A stretch of 64,000 nucleotides of DNA from the NCBI RefSeq assembly GCF_918797505.1, contig NC_092797.1, positions 19,667,372-19,731,371 of the forward strand. The letters run 5' to 3'. Shown one piece after another: positions 11,092 to 21,977 of the stretch (the first letter of the stretch is position 1; the number at the start of each line of letters is the position of its first letter). Source of the stretch: Bemisia tabaci (Eukaryota > Arthropoda > Insecta > Hemiptera > Aleyrodidae). The position numbers were made by a program, and so were the translations under genes. A model generated the notes under the pieces. The model saw nothing but the letters and a program-made list of their open reading frames with translations, was not told the origin of the DNA and did not search any database.

Positions 11092-11333
11092 CTGCCGTGC
11101 TAAGGAAAAAAACCGTATGGGTCTTCGGACGTTGCCAAGTTTCCTTCGATAAAAACCGAATTTACGGGGAAAATTGTGAATATTTTATTCCAAAATTTTG
11201 AGACTTTTTGTATACACTTTAATCTACAATATCCGAAGATTTCAAAGAAAAATGTGCGTGAATGTCGTCAAAAATACATGCTTTATCAAAGGAACTCTCG
11301 AATGTTCATATGTCGTTCTTCCTAGCTCGGCAG
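11092..11333. mobile_element. MITE family C, copy C2 (242 bp, 4-bp target duplication)
   Basis: It begins CTGCCGTGCTAAGG and ends CCTAGCTCGGCAG. The arms continue inward through the block GTTGCCAAGTTTCCTTCG, which is mirrored less well on the right side of this copy. Flanks read tatg on both sides, a 4-bp target duplication. No coding capacity. Confidence 0.85.
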
Positions 11334-13120
11334 TATGTGCCTGAATTATGTGTGGATTACATAGGGGAAGGGGCGGGCGTTCAGGGCTGCGTGAATTGAT
11401 TGGGTGCGTAGCTCCGATTTTTAGGAACTGTTAGATGAAAAATCAACGCGGAATTGGAATTTTTTATACTAAATTACGTTGCGTCACGCTCACTTAAAAC
11501 GATGAAAATCAAAATAATTGTATCGTCATTTTGCAGACTTGTGTCACACGTGTGTAACCAAGGAAGAAAGGGGGAGGGGGTTAAAATCCGATTTTCGAAA
11601 ATCGTCTACCAACCACAGAATGGCTAATTTTTTCTGTCGTAAACGACGTGAACGTTGGAAAGACAATAATATGCCTATAAATAGGTACTTCACAGAGACG
11701 ATTATTGTTTGGAAAGTGCCGGCACAATAGAACGATGAGCTTCCAAGGGAAGAAAGTTCGATGCAAAATAAAAAAATCAGGTTGCTTCGGTTGCAAAGTT
11801 TGAACCGGTGGGTCGATAATCGTGAAAGCATTGAGCGCACAAAGTTTCGTTCATTTACAGTCGCGGCGTGTGTCAAACAAATTATAAAGAAACGTTTTCT
11901 ACGGGTCCACGTGCATGTGATCTCACTTGTGAATATTTAAATGTCCTCAAAAATATTATGCATGGGGGGGGGGCGATAGTTCCATCTAGTTCTGAGGCAC
12001 AATCATTGAGTCATCAAAAACTCGTCGGCGTGTGTGAATTTGACTTTTTTCAGCAGAGAAAGACCCGAAATTAATATTGCGGGAGCACCCAGCGGTGGGA
12101 AGAATCACCCATGGTGAATTAATTTTACTTACTCGTAATTTCTTAGAAAATAGAGTTTTCAAAGGATTAATGACATAAACATGAACGATAACAGAAATCA
12201 GCAAAAGCAAGAAAACTAAATCACGCAGAAAGTGCGAGTTTCCGACAAATTAGGTAATGCTGAAATAATTATGGGCACTTAAATTTCACCAAAAAATGTC
12301 AGTTTGCTGTCGGATATGAAATTGCCAACCATCCGACAGCTCTTTATTCGTGGCGTTATTATAATCGTGTACAATCCAACAGTTCGATAGTCGTTAAAAA
12401 ATAATTCTGTTAATACGGTTTCGTCTCGGTGGAAAACGGTATTGATCCAACCTTGAATCGGAGCTTTGCATGCACCTTGATTTCCACGCGAGACAAAGCA
12501 AAATTTTTCATAAATGCGAAACCAGCTCCATTGTCAAGGTCGCTGATAAGATAGACCTGCAGACCCTATGTTTATTCCCCCATCGGTGTCAAAGATGATA
12601 TGCAAATTGTGGTCACGGGATTTCAATATGAGGAAGTCGGGAGACCTCGATTCCAGACAGGCGAGCATAAAGCGCTCACACAGCGCAAAAAACGCGTTGA
12701 AGAGGTAAACGCGCAAAAAATTAAACGGAGGAAAAATAGGTAACCCAAATTCTTGCATGAGTAATTCAGATTATCTACATTTTGTTACGAAATTTCAAGC
12801 GCACTTGAACCTCATTTTTAAGTTGCGCGTTTAAGACCAATTGTCAGTATACCTACAAAAAATGTCATGATTGGCACTCCCAGAGTGAAGATCTCTACGG
12901 TGCTCAACGATGGGACTAAAAATTTACGTAACCTCAGTGATGGCATGATATCAGTATGTTACCAGCAAAACATAATATTGATTCCGCACCTATACTGATA
13001 TCATATCAGAGAATTTTTCAATTTACATTATGACACCATGCTAAACAACTTTACTAGGGATGCTTCACGGACGCATAAAAAATCTTATCCTTTATGCATT
13101 TTCACCTGTTAAAATGCACT
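11334..13120. other. 1.8 kb with no gene seen; two hairpins
   Basis: Open frames reach 110 codons but overlap antisense frames and are unrecognised. A 10-bp stem (GCTGTCGGAT / ATCCGACAGC) lies at about 12309-12342 and a 13-bp stem at 12945-13004. Confidence 0.5.
12945..13004. repeat. Inverted repeat with 13-bp perfect stem
   Basis: ATGATATCAGTAT (12945-12957) is exactly mirrored by ATACTGATATCAT (12992-13004), with a 34-base loop. Possibly the core of a worn transposon. Confidence 0.6.
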
Positions 13121-13326
13121 TAGGCGGATCCAGGGGAGGCGTGGGGATGTACGCCTACCCCCCCCCCCCCCCCGGTCGCCCGAAAAAATAGAGACGGAAA
13201 AAGGGGAGAAAGAAATATGGAGGGAACAGGGAAAGAAAGGAAAAAATGAGGATTTCGCGGGGGAAATCCCTTGGAGCCACGTAACACCCCCCTTCCCCTC
13301 CCGTTGAAAGTGTCTGGATCCACCTG
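13121..13326. mobile_element. hAT-like MITE remnant O1
   Basis: TAGGCGGATCCAGG at the left mirrors CTGGATCCACCTG at the right. This resembles the hAT-type terminus CAGNGGCGGAT seen more clearly in O2. The interior holds a 16-C run at 13158-13173. No target duplication is readable. The right end abuts element N1. Confidence 0.55.
13158..13173. repeat. Poly-C run, 16 bases
   Basis: An uninterrupted C homopolymer (G-run on the minus strand), with quadruplex potential and a likely length error. Confidence 0.85.
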
Positions 13327-13758
13327 CAGGCCGATTATTGAAATTGATAGACAAAGCTATAGACAAAGAGGACAAGAGGGATCCTATTCGTGAAAGTGGA
13401 TGGAATGGACAAAGGAGGTAGGTAATAGCCTGACTAACGCATTGGCGGATCCAGCAAATTAGTAACATTGCCTTTTCTCCATTTAAACCTATGGAAATGT
13501 ATCGATTCTTGGAGGGGCCAGGTGCTCCGACAAGGATCGATCATTTAGCATAGATTTAAATGAAGGCAATCCGGGGTTGACTAATTGCTGTATCCGCCTC
13601 TGGACTAACGGCAACCCACAAGGGACCCTATTTTTAGTCCATTATTTTCTCAATTTAGTCTACAAAAACCACCCATTTTAACCCATAGGATCGCTATTTA
13701 CTCCCTATATTTTCTTTACCTATAGCTGTGCCTGTCAATTTCAATAATCAGCCCGCTG
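13325..13758. mobile_element. Element N1 (about 434 bp, interrupted by O2)
   Basis: GCAGGCCGATTATTGAAATT at the left mirrors AATTTCAATAATCAGCCCG at the right, and the next block (AAAGCTATAGACAAAG / CTTTACCTATAGCTG) pairs as well. Element O2 sits inside with its own target duplication. A short relative (N2) is at 21854-21977. Borders are accurate to a few bases. Confidence 0.7.
13440..13602. mobile_element. hAT-like MITE O2 nested in N1 (163 bp, 8-bp target duplication)
   Basis: It begins CATTGGCGGATCCAG and ends CTGTATCCGCCTCTG, which mirrors CAGAGGCGGATACAG. The octamer gactaacg lies directly on both sides (13432-13439 and 13603-13610). An 8-bp duplication and a CAGNG-type terminus are hallmarks of the hAT superfamily. 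The arms continue through AATTAGT and TTTAAAT blocks. No coding capacity. Confidence 0.9.
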
Positions 13759-13799
13759 CGCCTTTATCTACTTTTGATGAACAATAAAATGGTTAATTT

Positions 13800-14102
13800 T
13801 TGAAGCTAACGCATTTGAATTCATGTTGCAGGCTCGCGCAAGTCGAATCGACTTTTGACTCCCGGAGCCGACGCCGCCTTCCGTCAGAGGAACTCGTCGC
13901 TAAATGTCACCTTAAACACGTCCACGTCCATTTGCGGCTGCGGCCTAGTTCGAAACAACCGTTTCCGCTAGAATTGCACAAATTTCAGCGTCGCGCCGAT
14001 ATCCTCAGGCACGAGCCGCGCGCGGAGCCCTGGCCGCCATCCAAATTTTTCAAGAGCACATCCGTGTTCTTGGCCGACGCACTCGGGACATCTCTGGAGT
14101 GA
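13800..14102 (+). other. CpG-rich open frame, possible exon
   Basis: A 100-codon frame ends in TGA at 14100-14102. Its CpG-rich part starts just after ATGTTGCAG at 13824-13832, which could serve as a splice acceptor, although the pyrimidine tract is weak. Composition is mixed (E, K, L, R, S, P) and protein-like, but I recognise no domain. The opposite strand is also open over part of it. CpG-rich DNA lacks stop codons by chance, so this is only a candidate terminal exon. Confidence 0.15.
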
Positions 14103-14160
14103 CGACACGGCGCAGCGCCACGGAAAAGCGGAAAGAATGAGAGCATGCCTCTCTGCGCCT

Positions 14161-14413
14161 CTACCGTGCTAAGGAAAAACGCCGTATGAACTTTCAGGCG
14201 TTGCCAAATTCCCTTCGATAAAACAAGTACCCACTGGTAAACTAATGAACATTTTTCTTCCAATTTTTCAGATAATTTCGTTCGTAATTTCACCTAAAGT
14301 TCCTGAAAATTTCAAGGAAAAATATTCATAACTTGCCTCAAAAATAAACATTTCATCGAAGGAAATTTGGCAACTCTCAAATGTTGATACGGCGTTTTTC
14401 CTTAGCACGGCGG
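14161..14413. mobile_element. MITE family C, copy C3 (253 bp, 4-bp target duplication)
   Basis: It begins CTACCGTGCTAAGG and ends CCTTAGCACGGCGG, with arms of about 60 bp running through GTTGCCAAATTCCC and GGAAATTTGGCAAC. gcct lies on both sides (14157-14160, 14414-14417). This is the best-preserved copy for reading the target duplication. Confidence 0.92.
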
Positions 14414-14417
14414 GCCT

Positions 14418-15007
14418 AGCGTCGTGAATAAGAGCAAAATTTACCTATCTCCATTTTCTCAACGCGCCCTGGAAAGCATCAATTTAAAGGGAATTTGCGG
14501 CTCACGCTGAGATGTAGAAAACGCGCTTTAGTTTTTAATGACGTCCGATTGATGGACGCAAGCATTCCTGAAAATTATACTTAATTTCTTGTCATAATCA
14601 TTGCCATTACGACCATTAGCGGCTGCATCGGGGCTCGGTGCGATAAAGGACGGATGCGACTGATGGCGGTTTTAAGATTCCTCTGAATAAAAGGTGAATC
14701 CGACCCGCGCTAGGCCCGTAACGGTACTTGCGTCCTTTACCTTAATACTATTTTATTGATCCTGAGCACTCACAATTATCTTGTTGTGCCTCTTCGTCTC
14801 CGTGTCGGCTCCTCTTGCTCGTTTCGCCGGGATTCCTCGCATTCGTCATGAGCGGAAGATTCTCTTCCAATATTCATTTTTACATATCTCTTGTCGTAGG
14901 CATCGTTTGATACCTGCGCTTTGGCCGAGAGAACTAGTAGAAACTAGGGGGCACGCCCCCTGGCCGTAAGGCGGCTCAACCCCTAGAGGGCGCGAAGCGC
15001 CCGATAA
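14418..15007. other. No gene seen
   Basis: Moderately CpG-rich near 14590-14720. There is one unrecognised 62-codon frame. Confidence 0.5.
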
Positions 15008-15011
15008 GCGA

Positions 15012-15240
15012 ACTGGAAAAAAAGCACACTGGATCTAGAGTCCAGACTCTTAAAAACATCGACGAGAAGAAGTACTCTTGATTCAATCAGAATCTAGCTT
15101 AAATCAAGAACCAAGCCTCTTAATTCAAGCGGATTTCGTTTTGATTGATTCGAACAAAAATCCGATTGAATCAAGAGTATTTTTTTTTGTCAACGTTTTC
15201 AAGAGTCTGGACTCTGGATCCAATGTGGTTTTTTTCCAGT
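15012..15240. mobile_element. Palindromic element G (229 bp, 4-bp target duplication)
   Basis: ACTGGAAAAAAAGC at the left mirrors GGTTTTTTTCCAGT at the right. The arms extend about 75 bp through GAGTCCAGACTCTT and TACTCTTGATTCAATC. gcga flanks both ends (15008-15011, 15241-15244). The interior again mirrors itself around AATCCGATTG, so the element can form a long hairpin. Only one copy is seen in this window. Confidence 0.88.
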
Positions 15241-15271
15241 GCGAGCTCCCGTGAGTCACGTCTAACAGAGT

Positions 15272-15800
15272 GGGCTCATCTAGGGACTATCGACTCTCTG
15301 TAAGTAGCCGCAAAAAGCTTGAAACTCAGCCTAGTGGATCTTTAGATCGAACTGTGAAGAAAAATGAGAATAAAAAATTTTTAAAGAGGAGAATTCACAA
15401 TTTTTTCACGTAATATACAAATACCTTGGTCAAATTTCTAAAATCTGAATAAAGCGGCTCATTTACGGCATAGCTCCTATCTGTAGCCACAAAAATCTTG
15501 ACAATCGGCCTAGTAGACCTTTAGATCTAACTGTGGCAAACACACACTTGAAAATTGAATTTTTTTTTAAATGGGAGAATTCACAATGTTTTAAAGTAAT
15601 ATACAAACGCTTCGGTCAAATTTCCAAAATCTGAATAGAGCGGCTCACCTAGGGACTGTCTCATATCTAAAACCGCAAAAATCTTGAAAATCAGCCGTGT
15701 AGATCTTTAGATCAGACACAAACATACAGATACAAACACCTTGGTCATATTTCCAAAATCTGAATTGAGCGGCTCATCTAGGGACTGTCAACTGTCGACT
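15272..15800. repeat. Tandem array, about 185-bp unit, 3 copies
   Basis: The landmark GCGGCTCATCTAGGGACTG or a close variant recurs at 15272, 15454, 15640 and 15769. In order between landmarks each unit has CCGCAAAAATCTTGA, GATCTTTAGATC and CCAAAATCTGAAT. Periods are about 183, 186 and 129 bp. The last unit has lost roughly 57 bp. The copies have diverged by point changes and small gaps, so the array is not young. Confidence 0.85.
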
Positions 15801-17224
15801 TTATAAAGATGCGAATCCGTAGACGCACGACCAGTGAAAGCTCATGTTTTTCCGAGATTAAGTAGATAGTTCATACATAAGTCTCCGAGTTAGTTTTTTA
15901 GGAGAAAAAGCTCTGGGGTGGGATCTACTGAATATTCAATATTCATGCATGGATATAAAAAAGAATTATATAATTATGAAACCACGCAACCCAGGGAAAC
16001 CGCGAAAATCCGTGACCTCTCTGCAAACGTGCCATGCGTACTGCCCTATTATCGTGTAAACCGTTGCTTTCCTTTTTCGTTTCATTTTGTCTCCTTGCAA
16101 AAGAAGATGTTTCGTGATACAAGTCCCGGCTGAAATTCGGGAAGAAATTGCGTATAGCTGCTCGACCAATCAAAGGCATTCAAAATAGCCTAGAAAATAT
16201 TCCGATAAACGATAAAATAAGGACTCATCTTGAATCATAAAATAAATATTTCAACTGTGGCACGGAATAAACCAACTTCTAGGTCTTCTTTCATCAAACT
16301 ATATATACTTTGGCCTCCAAAGGAAAAAAAAAGGGAGTATCACAAAGACGCTTTTAAGTGCCAATATAGGTCAGTTAAGTTGCGCGTGTCCGATATGGTT
16401 GAGTAAATTCGGTGACGTTCAAAAGAAAAAGATTAGCTCAAAAAAATGGAAGCTCAAAACTCATTCGGAAGCCAAACTTTTTACGTGGGGGGATCATCAA
16501 CGGGAATAGGTGCGTGAGACCATGAAATGATTGACGATTCACCTAGCCCAGGTTGATGATATTATTCAATGAGTTTGATTGACTTCCTATAAGAATATCT
16601 ATTGACTTCCGATTATTTAATTTGAGTCTTTGATAGAATCACCCAACGTGGATCCAAGCGAGGCAGAGAAATACAAGAGAACAAAAAAAAGAAAGAAGAG
16701 GAGGAGAATTTCATAGGGGAGAGTAGAGCGATGAAGAAGAAATATAAAGTGATTAGGTGCGATGCATGCATAAGCCGAAGGGTAGAACAAACCAGCGGGC
16801 TTGCGAGTGTATCAATCAAAAGTCAACTTCCTGAATCAACAACCCTTTTTCGTGATGAAATTAATTATCATAGAGAGGGAGGAATCACGGGACTATTATG
16901 CACTGGCTTGCGGTGCAAACAAGTAGGCGAACCTCATTATCATGAGCCAATAATTATGATGATTATTATTTAAATATCGGTTTCTTGCGTTGCGATCGCT
17001 ATTTAGACAACGCGAGATACTAGATGCGCTAATGGTTGTATTCTTGCACTGTGCTGCTAGGTCTCTCCCTCTGTGACGGAGATAATCATGTGTAGACGCT
17101 TTGCGATAGGATCCCACGTTTAACATAAGCATCGAATCTGGAGGCAAATTCTCGCACATTTTGAACACGAAATTTACCCCGCTCCGAAGCTGCGGTTTTA
17201 TATTCAAAATTACGCGACGGTACA
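15801..17224. other. 1.4 kb with no gene seen
   Basis: Open frames reach 103 codons on both strands with no recognisable motif. Confidence 0.5.
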
Positions 17225-17330
17225 GTACACCTATTCCAACTATTGAAAGAGTACAGACTTATCGGTAATTTTGAGTTTATAGGTCATGGAGCTTTTAGGG
17301 CCCAAAAAGGCAGCCAAACTATAAATTGAG
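17225..17330 (-). repeat. Dispersed repeat R, inverted partial copy
   Basis: In reverse complement it shares AGTTTGGCTGCC and the following blocks with R copy 1 (10246-10430). It lies just left of H1, with a forward R copy on the far side of H1. Confidence 0.5.
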
Positions 17331-17333
17331 TGG

Positions 17334-17575
17334 CATGCTAGGTGCATGAGTGCACTTTTTAAAACAAATTGCGATATTAATGATTTCACGTTAAATTAGT
17401 TTTAAAGCATATTCTGTGGACAATTCGCTGCCAGATTCAAATTTTTAAGCATCAAATAGTCAGTTTGAACTTTCTTTCCGCCATAAGGATTCATGTAATT
17501 TCGAAACTTCAAACACTAATTTCTTGAAATAGCGAAAAATGCACTAATGCGCCTTGTGCTCCAAGCCCCTCAATT
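17334..17575. mobile_element. MITE family H, copy H1
   Basis: The right end GCTCCAAGCCCCTCAATT mirrors the family left end AATTGAGGGGCTTGGAG, which is worn in this copy. The interior block TTTTTAAGCATCAAA and the ends match H2 at 27537-27798. It lies between inverted copies of repeat R. Confidence 0.7.
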
Positions 17576-17644
17576 CAAATTATACATACTGATTTATTAC
17601 TCAAATTATTACGACCCTTCGTTTGTAAAACACACATTTTTGAC

Positions 17645-17840
17645 TTAGTTTTTGCGTAGATTTACTCATTTTTGCAGAAGAACGCTCATATATGAACATT
17701 CTTGGGCATGGTTTGCAATTGGAATCTAAAGATTGGCAATGACATGTTTTGTGCAGGGGGGTTAGCTGCTCTTTTAGGTCCTAAGAGCTCAGTATTTCTA
17801 CTTGCCCGTACTCTCCCTACATAGGTACTCCAGCAAAATG
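17645..17840 (+). repeat. Dispersed repeat R, copy 2
   Basis: Matches 10246-10430 through TATGAACATTCTTG, TAGCTGCTCTTTTAGG and ACTCTCCCTACAT. Confidence 0.6.
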
Positions 17841-17999
17841 TAGCAAAATGTAATCCAAATAACGGAAATTTATAAGCCAGCAATACTACCTAGCCTTACT
17901 TATCCTCGGAACAGCCTTTTTTGCGCAAAATAATTCTGTAAAATCTACAGACAAAGATCACATAATGTATGTAAATATCTTAATAAATAAAGCATGAAA

Positions 18000-18165
18000 G
18001 CTGGCAGCATTGCGATCAGCGCGGTGCAGCGATTCGTCGCGTCGTGGTGCAGCGGGATCAGCAGGTAAGTGCAACTCTGTAAGGAGTGCATATACATGCC
18101 TCTGGTGGTGCTTACAGTATGAATTATGCCGTTTGAGCCCCGCTGATACTGCACCAGCGCTGATC
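18000..18165. repeat. GC-rich inverted repeat
   Basis: GATCAGCGCGGTGCAGC (18014-18030) is mirrored with one gap by GCTGCACC-type sequence at 18149-18165 (CTGCACCAGCGCTGATC). A second pair, GGTGCAGCGGGATCAGC, lies inside. The composition stands out from the AT-rich surroundings. Confidence 0.55.
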
Positions 18166-18375
18166 CATAGCGCATATGCATATTTAATCAACGTTACGCA
18201 ACGCGAAAAATGTCTCGCGTCGCGTCGCGTCCGAATAAGTGTTAAGGTTACGCTATCAGACCGCGCGCATGCGCCACTGCGCCAATGCGCTACTGTGCGA
18301 ACATGGTTTCCAATTCTAGGTGGCGGTAGCCACCCCGGCCCAATCCTAAAAAACTCCCTCTAAAAAATGACGACC

Positions 18376-18376
<1 letters not shown>
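18166..18376. other. GC-rich stretch leading into an A-run
   Basis: Contains CGCG-rich words and a small hairpin (GGTGGC GGTA GCCACC at about 18320-18335). With the long A-run that follows it could be the 3' end of a retroposed RNA, but no target duplication was found. Confidence 0.35.

Positions 18377-18418
<42 letters not shown>
18377..18418. repeat. Poly-A run, 42 bases
   Basis: An uninterrupted A homopolymer. It could be a retroposon tail or simple slippage. Confidence 0.9.
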
Positions 18419-18420
<2 letters not shown>

Positions 18421-19999
18421 CGGGTGGCTGCTGCCTAACTAGTTTTACACGAAACAACGCGACCGGGCTTTTCTGCACGGTTTGCGGTCCATTAAGCTCT
18501 CCTACTAATTAAGTCGGAGAGTAAACCCCAAAAACCCTATAATATTTGGGTAGAGTATGCTCAGCTCTACTCGTAATGCCCACCCTTTTTAAGTTTAGTT
18601 AAATATTAAAAAAGTTATTAAGCTTTAACGACAAATTTTGGACCCCAAAACATGACGATGATGGATTGACCAATCGCTGAGCAGATGAGCAGATTCGGGG
18701 CAGATTCGAGGCCCGCGAAACGCCCGGCCGCGGAATGGCGGGCGTGATTTTGGCCAACAAATTACAGCTAAACCGTAGAAAAAAACCATATAAAAGTATA
18801 CATATTTCAAATCTGTGGTATATAATGCCGGACCGTTTTTTTCAAAAATTGAAATTAACGACGTATAAGGGAGAACGATTGATAATTGAGTCGTTTTTGA
18901 CGTTTTTGAAAGTCGAGCAGTAAGTAGACCTACAGCAATAATTGTAGCATAAAGCCATTTAAACTAGGTAAAATTTAAATCTGTAGACTTCAAGGATTGT
19001 ACTTCCGCAAAGTTTTCAGACTTATATGGACGCCAAAATGAGAATTAATCAAAGAAGGAGCGGGTCCTTCAATTCTTCAAGCACATTTGAATTTGAAAAT
19101 AACTTGTAGAACCGCGCGATGGATGGTGAGCGCCGACTCCAGAGGTTAAATTTCAGGTTATGCTACTGTTATTATGGCTTTAAATATTTAATTAATACGA
19201 AGAAGATAGATTAATTGAAATAATAAGATGAAGATAGATTAATTGATGCGTGTTTCCATTTTATCGTAGCCGAAGATAACTGGATCCATTTCTATATAAT
19301 CCTTTTATGATTCCCGCACCCTTGATAAATTTAGTTGCCACAGTAAGTACTCGGATCAACCTGCCATTTCTTCCCAGCGGCCCTGATCTAGTGATCTTTT
19401 CAAGTAATTGTTCATGAATGATTGATGATATCCCACTATAGTGAGTCCGAGATACTATTTCTCGTTAATAAGATTCAGCAACTTTTCACCAGAAAATCAT
19501 CCTTTCCCTCAATACGATGATGTGTGTCTGGGATCTCAATCGGTGGGAATGAATCTGCGTTTCCACTTTCTACTAAAATTTTGCTAGCAGCCAGGCAGCC
19601 TACCTCCTCCGGAGTTGATGTGTGTTTTCTCAGTGTATCATGTTATATCGGTGCATGAAGCCTCAATGTTTTCATAGACTTGTAATGCTCTATATTGGAA
19701 ACGCGGTTTACGCATTCACCCATCAGTCGTGCGTATGTGTCTTCTTAAAGAAGCTACGCAGCACTCTGTTAATGAAATCAACTCAATGTCACAACATCCA
19801 AGATACTTAACTTCAAACATTACTGTTAATTTGATTATCAGCAAGTCTCCTTGATTCTGTGTCAGAAGTTGATTGAATCGTCTAATTTGCCTGTATTTGG
19901 ATAAAATTCTTCAAATCAAGGTCTTTCATATTGACCTCTGCAGAAGGTATGTATCTATATGCTACTATTTCATTGGTTTGATAAAATTGAAATGCTATA
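18419..19999. other. 1.6 kb with no gene seen
   Basis: Open frames are at most 62 codons. A 17-base motif GAAGATAGATTAATTGA occurs twice near 19203 and 19231. Confidence 0.5.
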
Positions 20000-21850
20000 A
20001 CTAATGCAGGATATCCTTGATGATAACCTCTCTATACATCGGCTAAAATTTGCAGTACCTGGAGACGTAAACTTGCCGTCACTGCTTACCACATATAGGA
20101 GATAATACAGAGCAGCTGTTCGATATAATACATCAGTGCCGCCTGACCTCTAGATTATCTGAGTCCTCGCCTGACAAATTTACCCACTATGAGAGTGCGA
20201 CAGAAAATTAGCTGGTTCATTTAGCACGGAAAATGGATACAGGAATTAATTCTCTGGCACACCCTGAAAGTGAGTTAAAACTCATTAGATGTGGACTTTG
20301 GGTAGCCAGAACTGGCAGAATAATGAAAGCTATCGATTGAGACTGAGGCGACTAAAAATATTAGTTATATAATATTTTGGGCTGCAACAGTATATCAACA
20401 GAGCATCTGTTTTGACAGAAAGTGGGCATTGAATGCCCGAGTTGAGAAATCTCTCATAAATACCTGCTTACTTTACCTGCCACTGTATTGATGTGAGAGT
20501 TACCTTAATCGGATGGTTGCAGAATCTCCCTGGCAATTCCCAGCATAGATATGATGGTGCTCCACATAATTAACTTACCGGCAGAAACATTCGCTCGATA
20601 GAATCGTATGAGAGGGATCACATAGCATAGGATATAAAATTAAGCCTTGAATTTAGGTGATGTTTATACTTTAACCTCTGGTTCTCGGTCTACGGTACGA
20701 AAGGGACGGACTAATACAGAAGAACCATACATGACAAGTGGCTCCTAAGTTGTCATTTATTTGAGTCCTTAGCTGAAAAGTTCATGCCTGAAGGTGTGAC
20801 AGAAAATGGACTGTTTTTTCCATCCTTGAAAGTAAAACAAAGAATCAAAATTGTACTCTCCGTTTTACCCTTATAGTGCGTTGAAACTCAATTGCAGCCG
20901 ACTCTGCATGACCAGAATTGGCAGATACAGACTCATAAAAATGAAATGTTATTGAAAGGAAAACCAAAAATTAAAGTGGTATTCTCTGTTGTACCCTGAT
21001 AACGCACTGAAACTCAATCGCTGTTGACTCTGTATGACCAGCATTGGCAGATAAAGGCTCCTGAAAATGAAATGTTATCAAACTGTTTCATTACCGTTCA
21101 GAAGATTCATGCTATTGAGATCGAAATTTCAGTTGTGGTAACTGTAATTTTTGCTTGCGGAAGCATCAACTCTTACTGTTTATCTTTTCCAATGACGAGT
21201 TAACTGGTCACATTTCTCAAGATACAGAATGCCATAGCTTTAGAGACATCTCTCATAAAACTAAAAATATTGATAAATACTTACTTTGCTTACTGTCTTT
21301 ATGAGACGGTATCACGCGTTTGCAATGTTATTTCTGATGATGAAATTGGAGCTCGGAGAAATTGCGATTCGAATGGTCAAAGGACCTGGCAGGCATAACT
21401 AGGTATAAGCAGCGTAAATGATACAGGTCCTGCACTGAGCTGCAGAATTTAGCTTGCATTCTATCATTAGTTCCAAGAATCCAAAAAAAAAATGTTGGAT
21501 AATGTAAGACATAAAAGGTATCCCTTAACACAGGTGATGCCTCTAATGTAAATCCTGGTTTTGTGCCTACTGTACACAGGAGATGGAACATTACATAGAA
21601 GTCCTATATTAAGAGCAGCTCTGAAGTTGTTGATTATCAGGGTTCTTGCCTGACCCATTCACCCACTTTGAAGGTGTGACAGTAAATAGACTGGTTAATT
21701 TTATAATTGAAAATAAACCCATTATTAGTTAAACTGGCACTCTCCCTTTCACCCTGTTGCACGTTTAAAGTCAATGTGTCTTTGTGGACTCTAGTTGACC
21801 AGAATGGCCAAATGGAGAATCATAATGATGAAAGCTATAAAAGGATTTCA
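20000..21850. repeat. Three diverged long tandem units
   Basis: The block running from GAGTCCT through GGTGTGACAGAAAAT recurs at about 20161, 20763 and 21641. The block ATCTCTCATAAA followed by a CTTACTTT sequence recurs at 20449 and 21248. AGGTGATG followed by a T/A-rich block recurs at 20655 and 21532. Other shared blocks are GACCAGAATTGGCAGA and CTGAAACTCAAT. Units are about 600-880 bp, and the middle one has an extra partial duplication at about 20950-21080. There is no coding frame. The function and origin are unknown. It could be an old satellite or a repeatedly duplicated non-coding RNA locus. Confidence 0.7.
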
Positions 21851-21853
21851 TTG

Positions 21854-21977
21854 CAGCAGGCCGATTATTGAAAGTTTGAAGCAGTCTGATAAGAGATCGA
21901 AATGCGATATATTGCACGGTTAAGATAGGGCTGTCTTGCCTTGTCGTACTGACATAGTTTCAATAATCAGCATGCAG
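21854..21977. mobile_element. Element N2 (about 124 bp)
   Basis: GCAGGCCGATTATTGAAAG at the left mirrors GTTTCAATAATCAGCATGC at the right. It shares its terminus with N1 (13325-13758) but has a shorter interior. It lies at the end of the third tandem unit. Confidence 0.65.

Noticed and set aside
18377..18418. LINE or processed pseudogene ending in the 42-base A-run
   Set aside because: No reverse-transcriptase-like frame, no gene-like sequence upstream and no flanking duplication were found.
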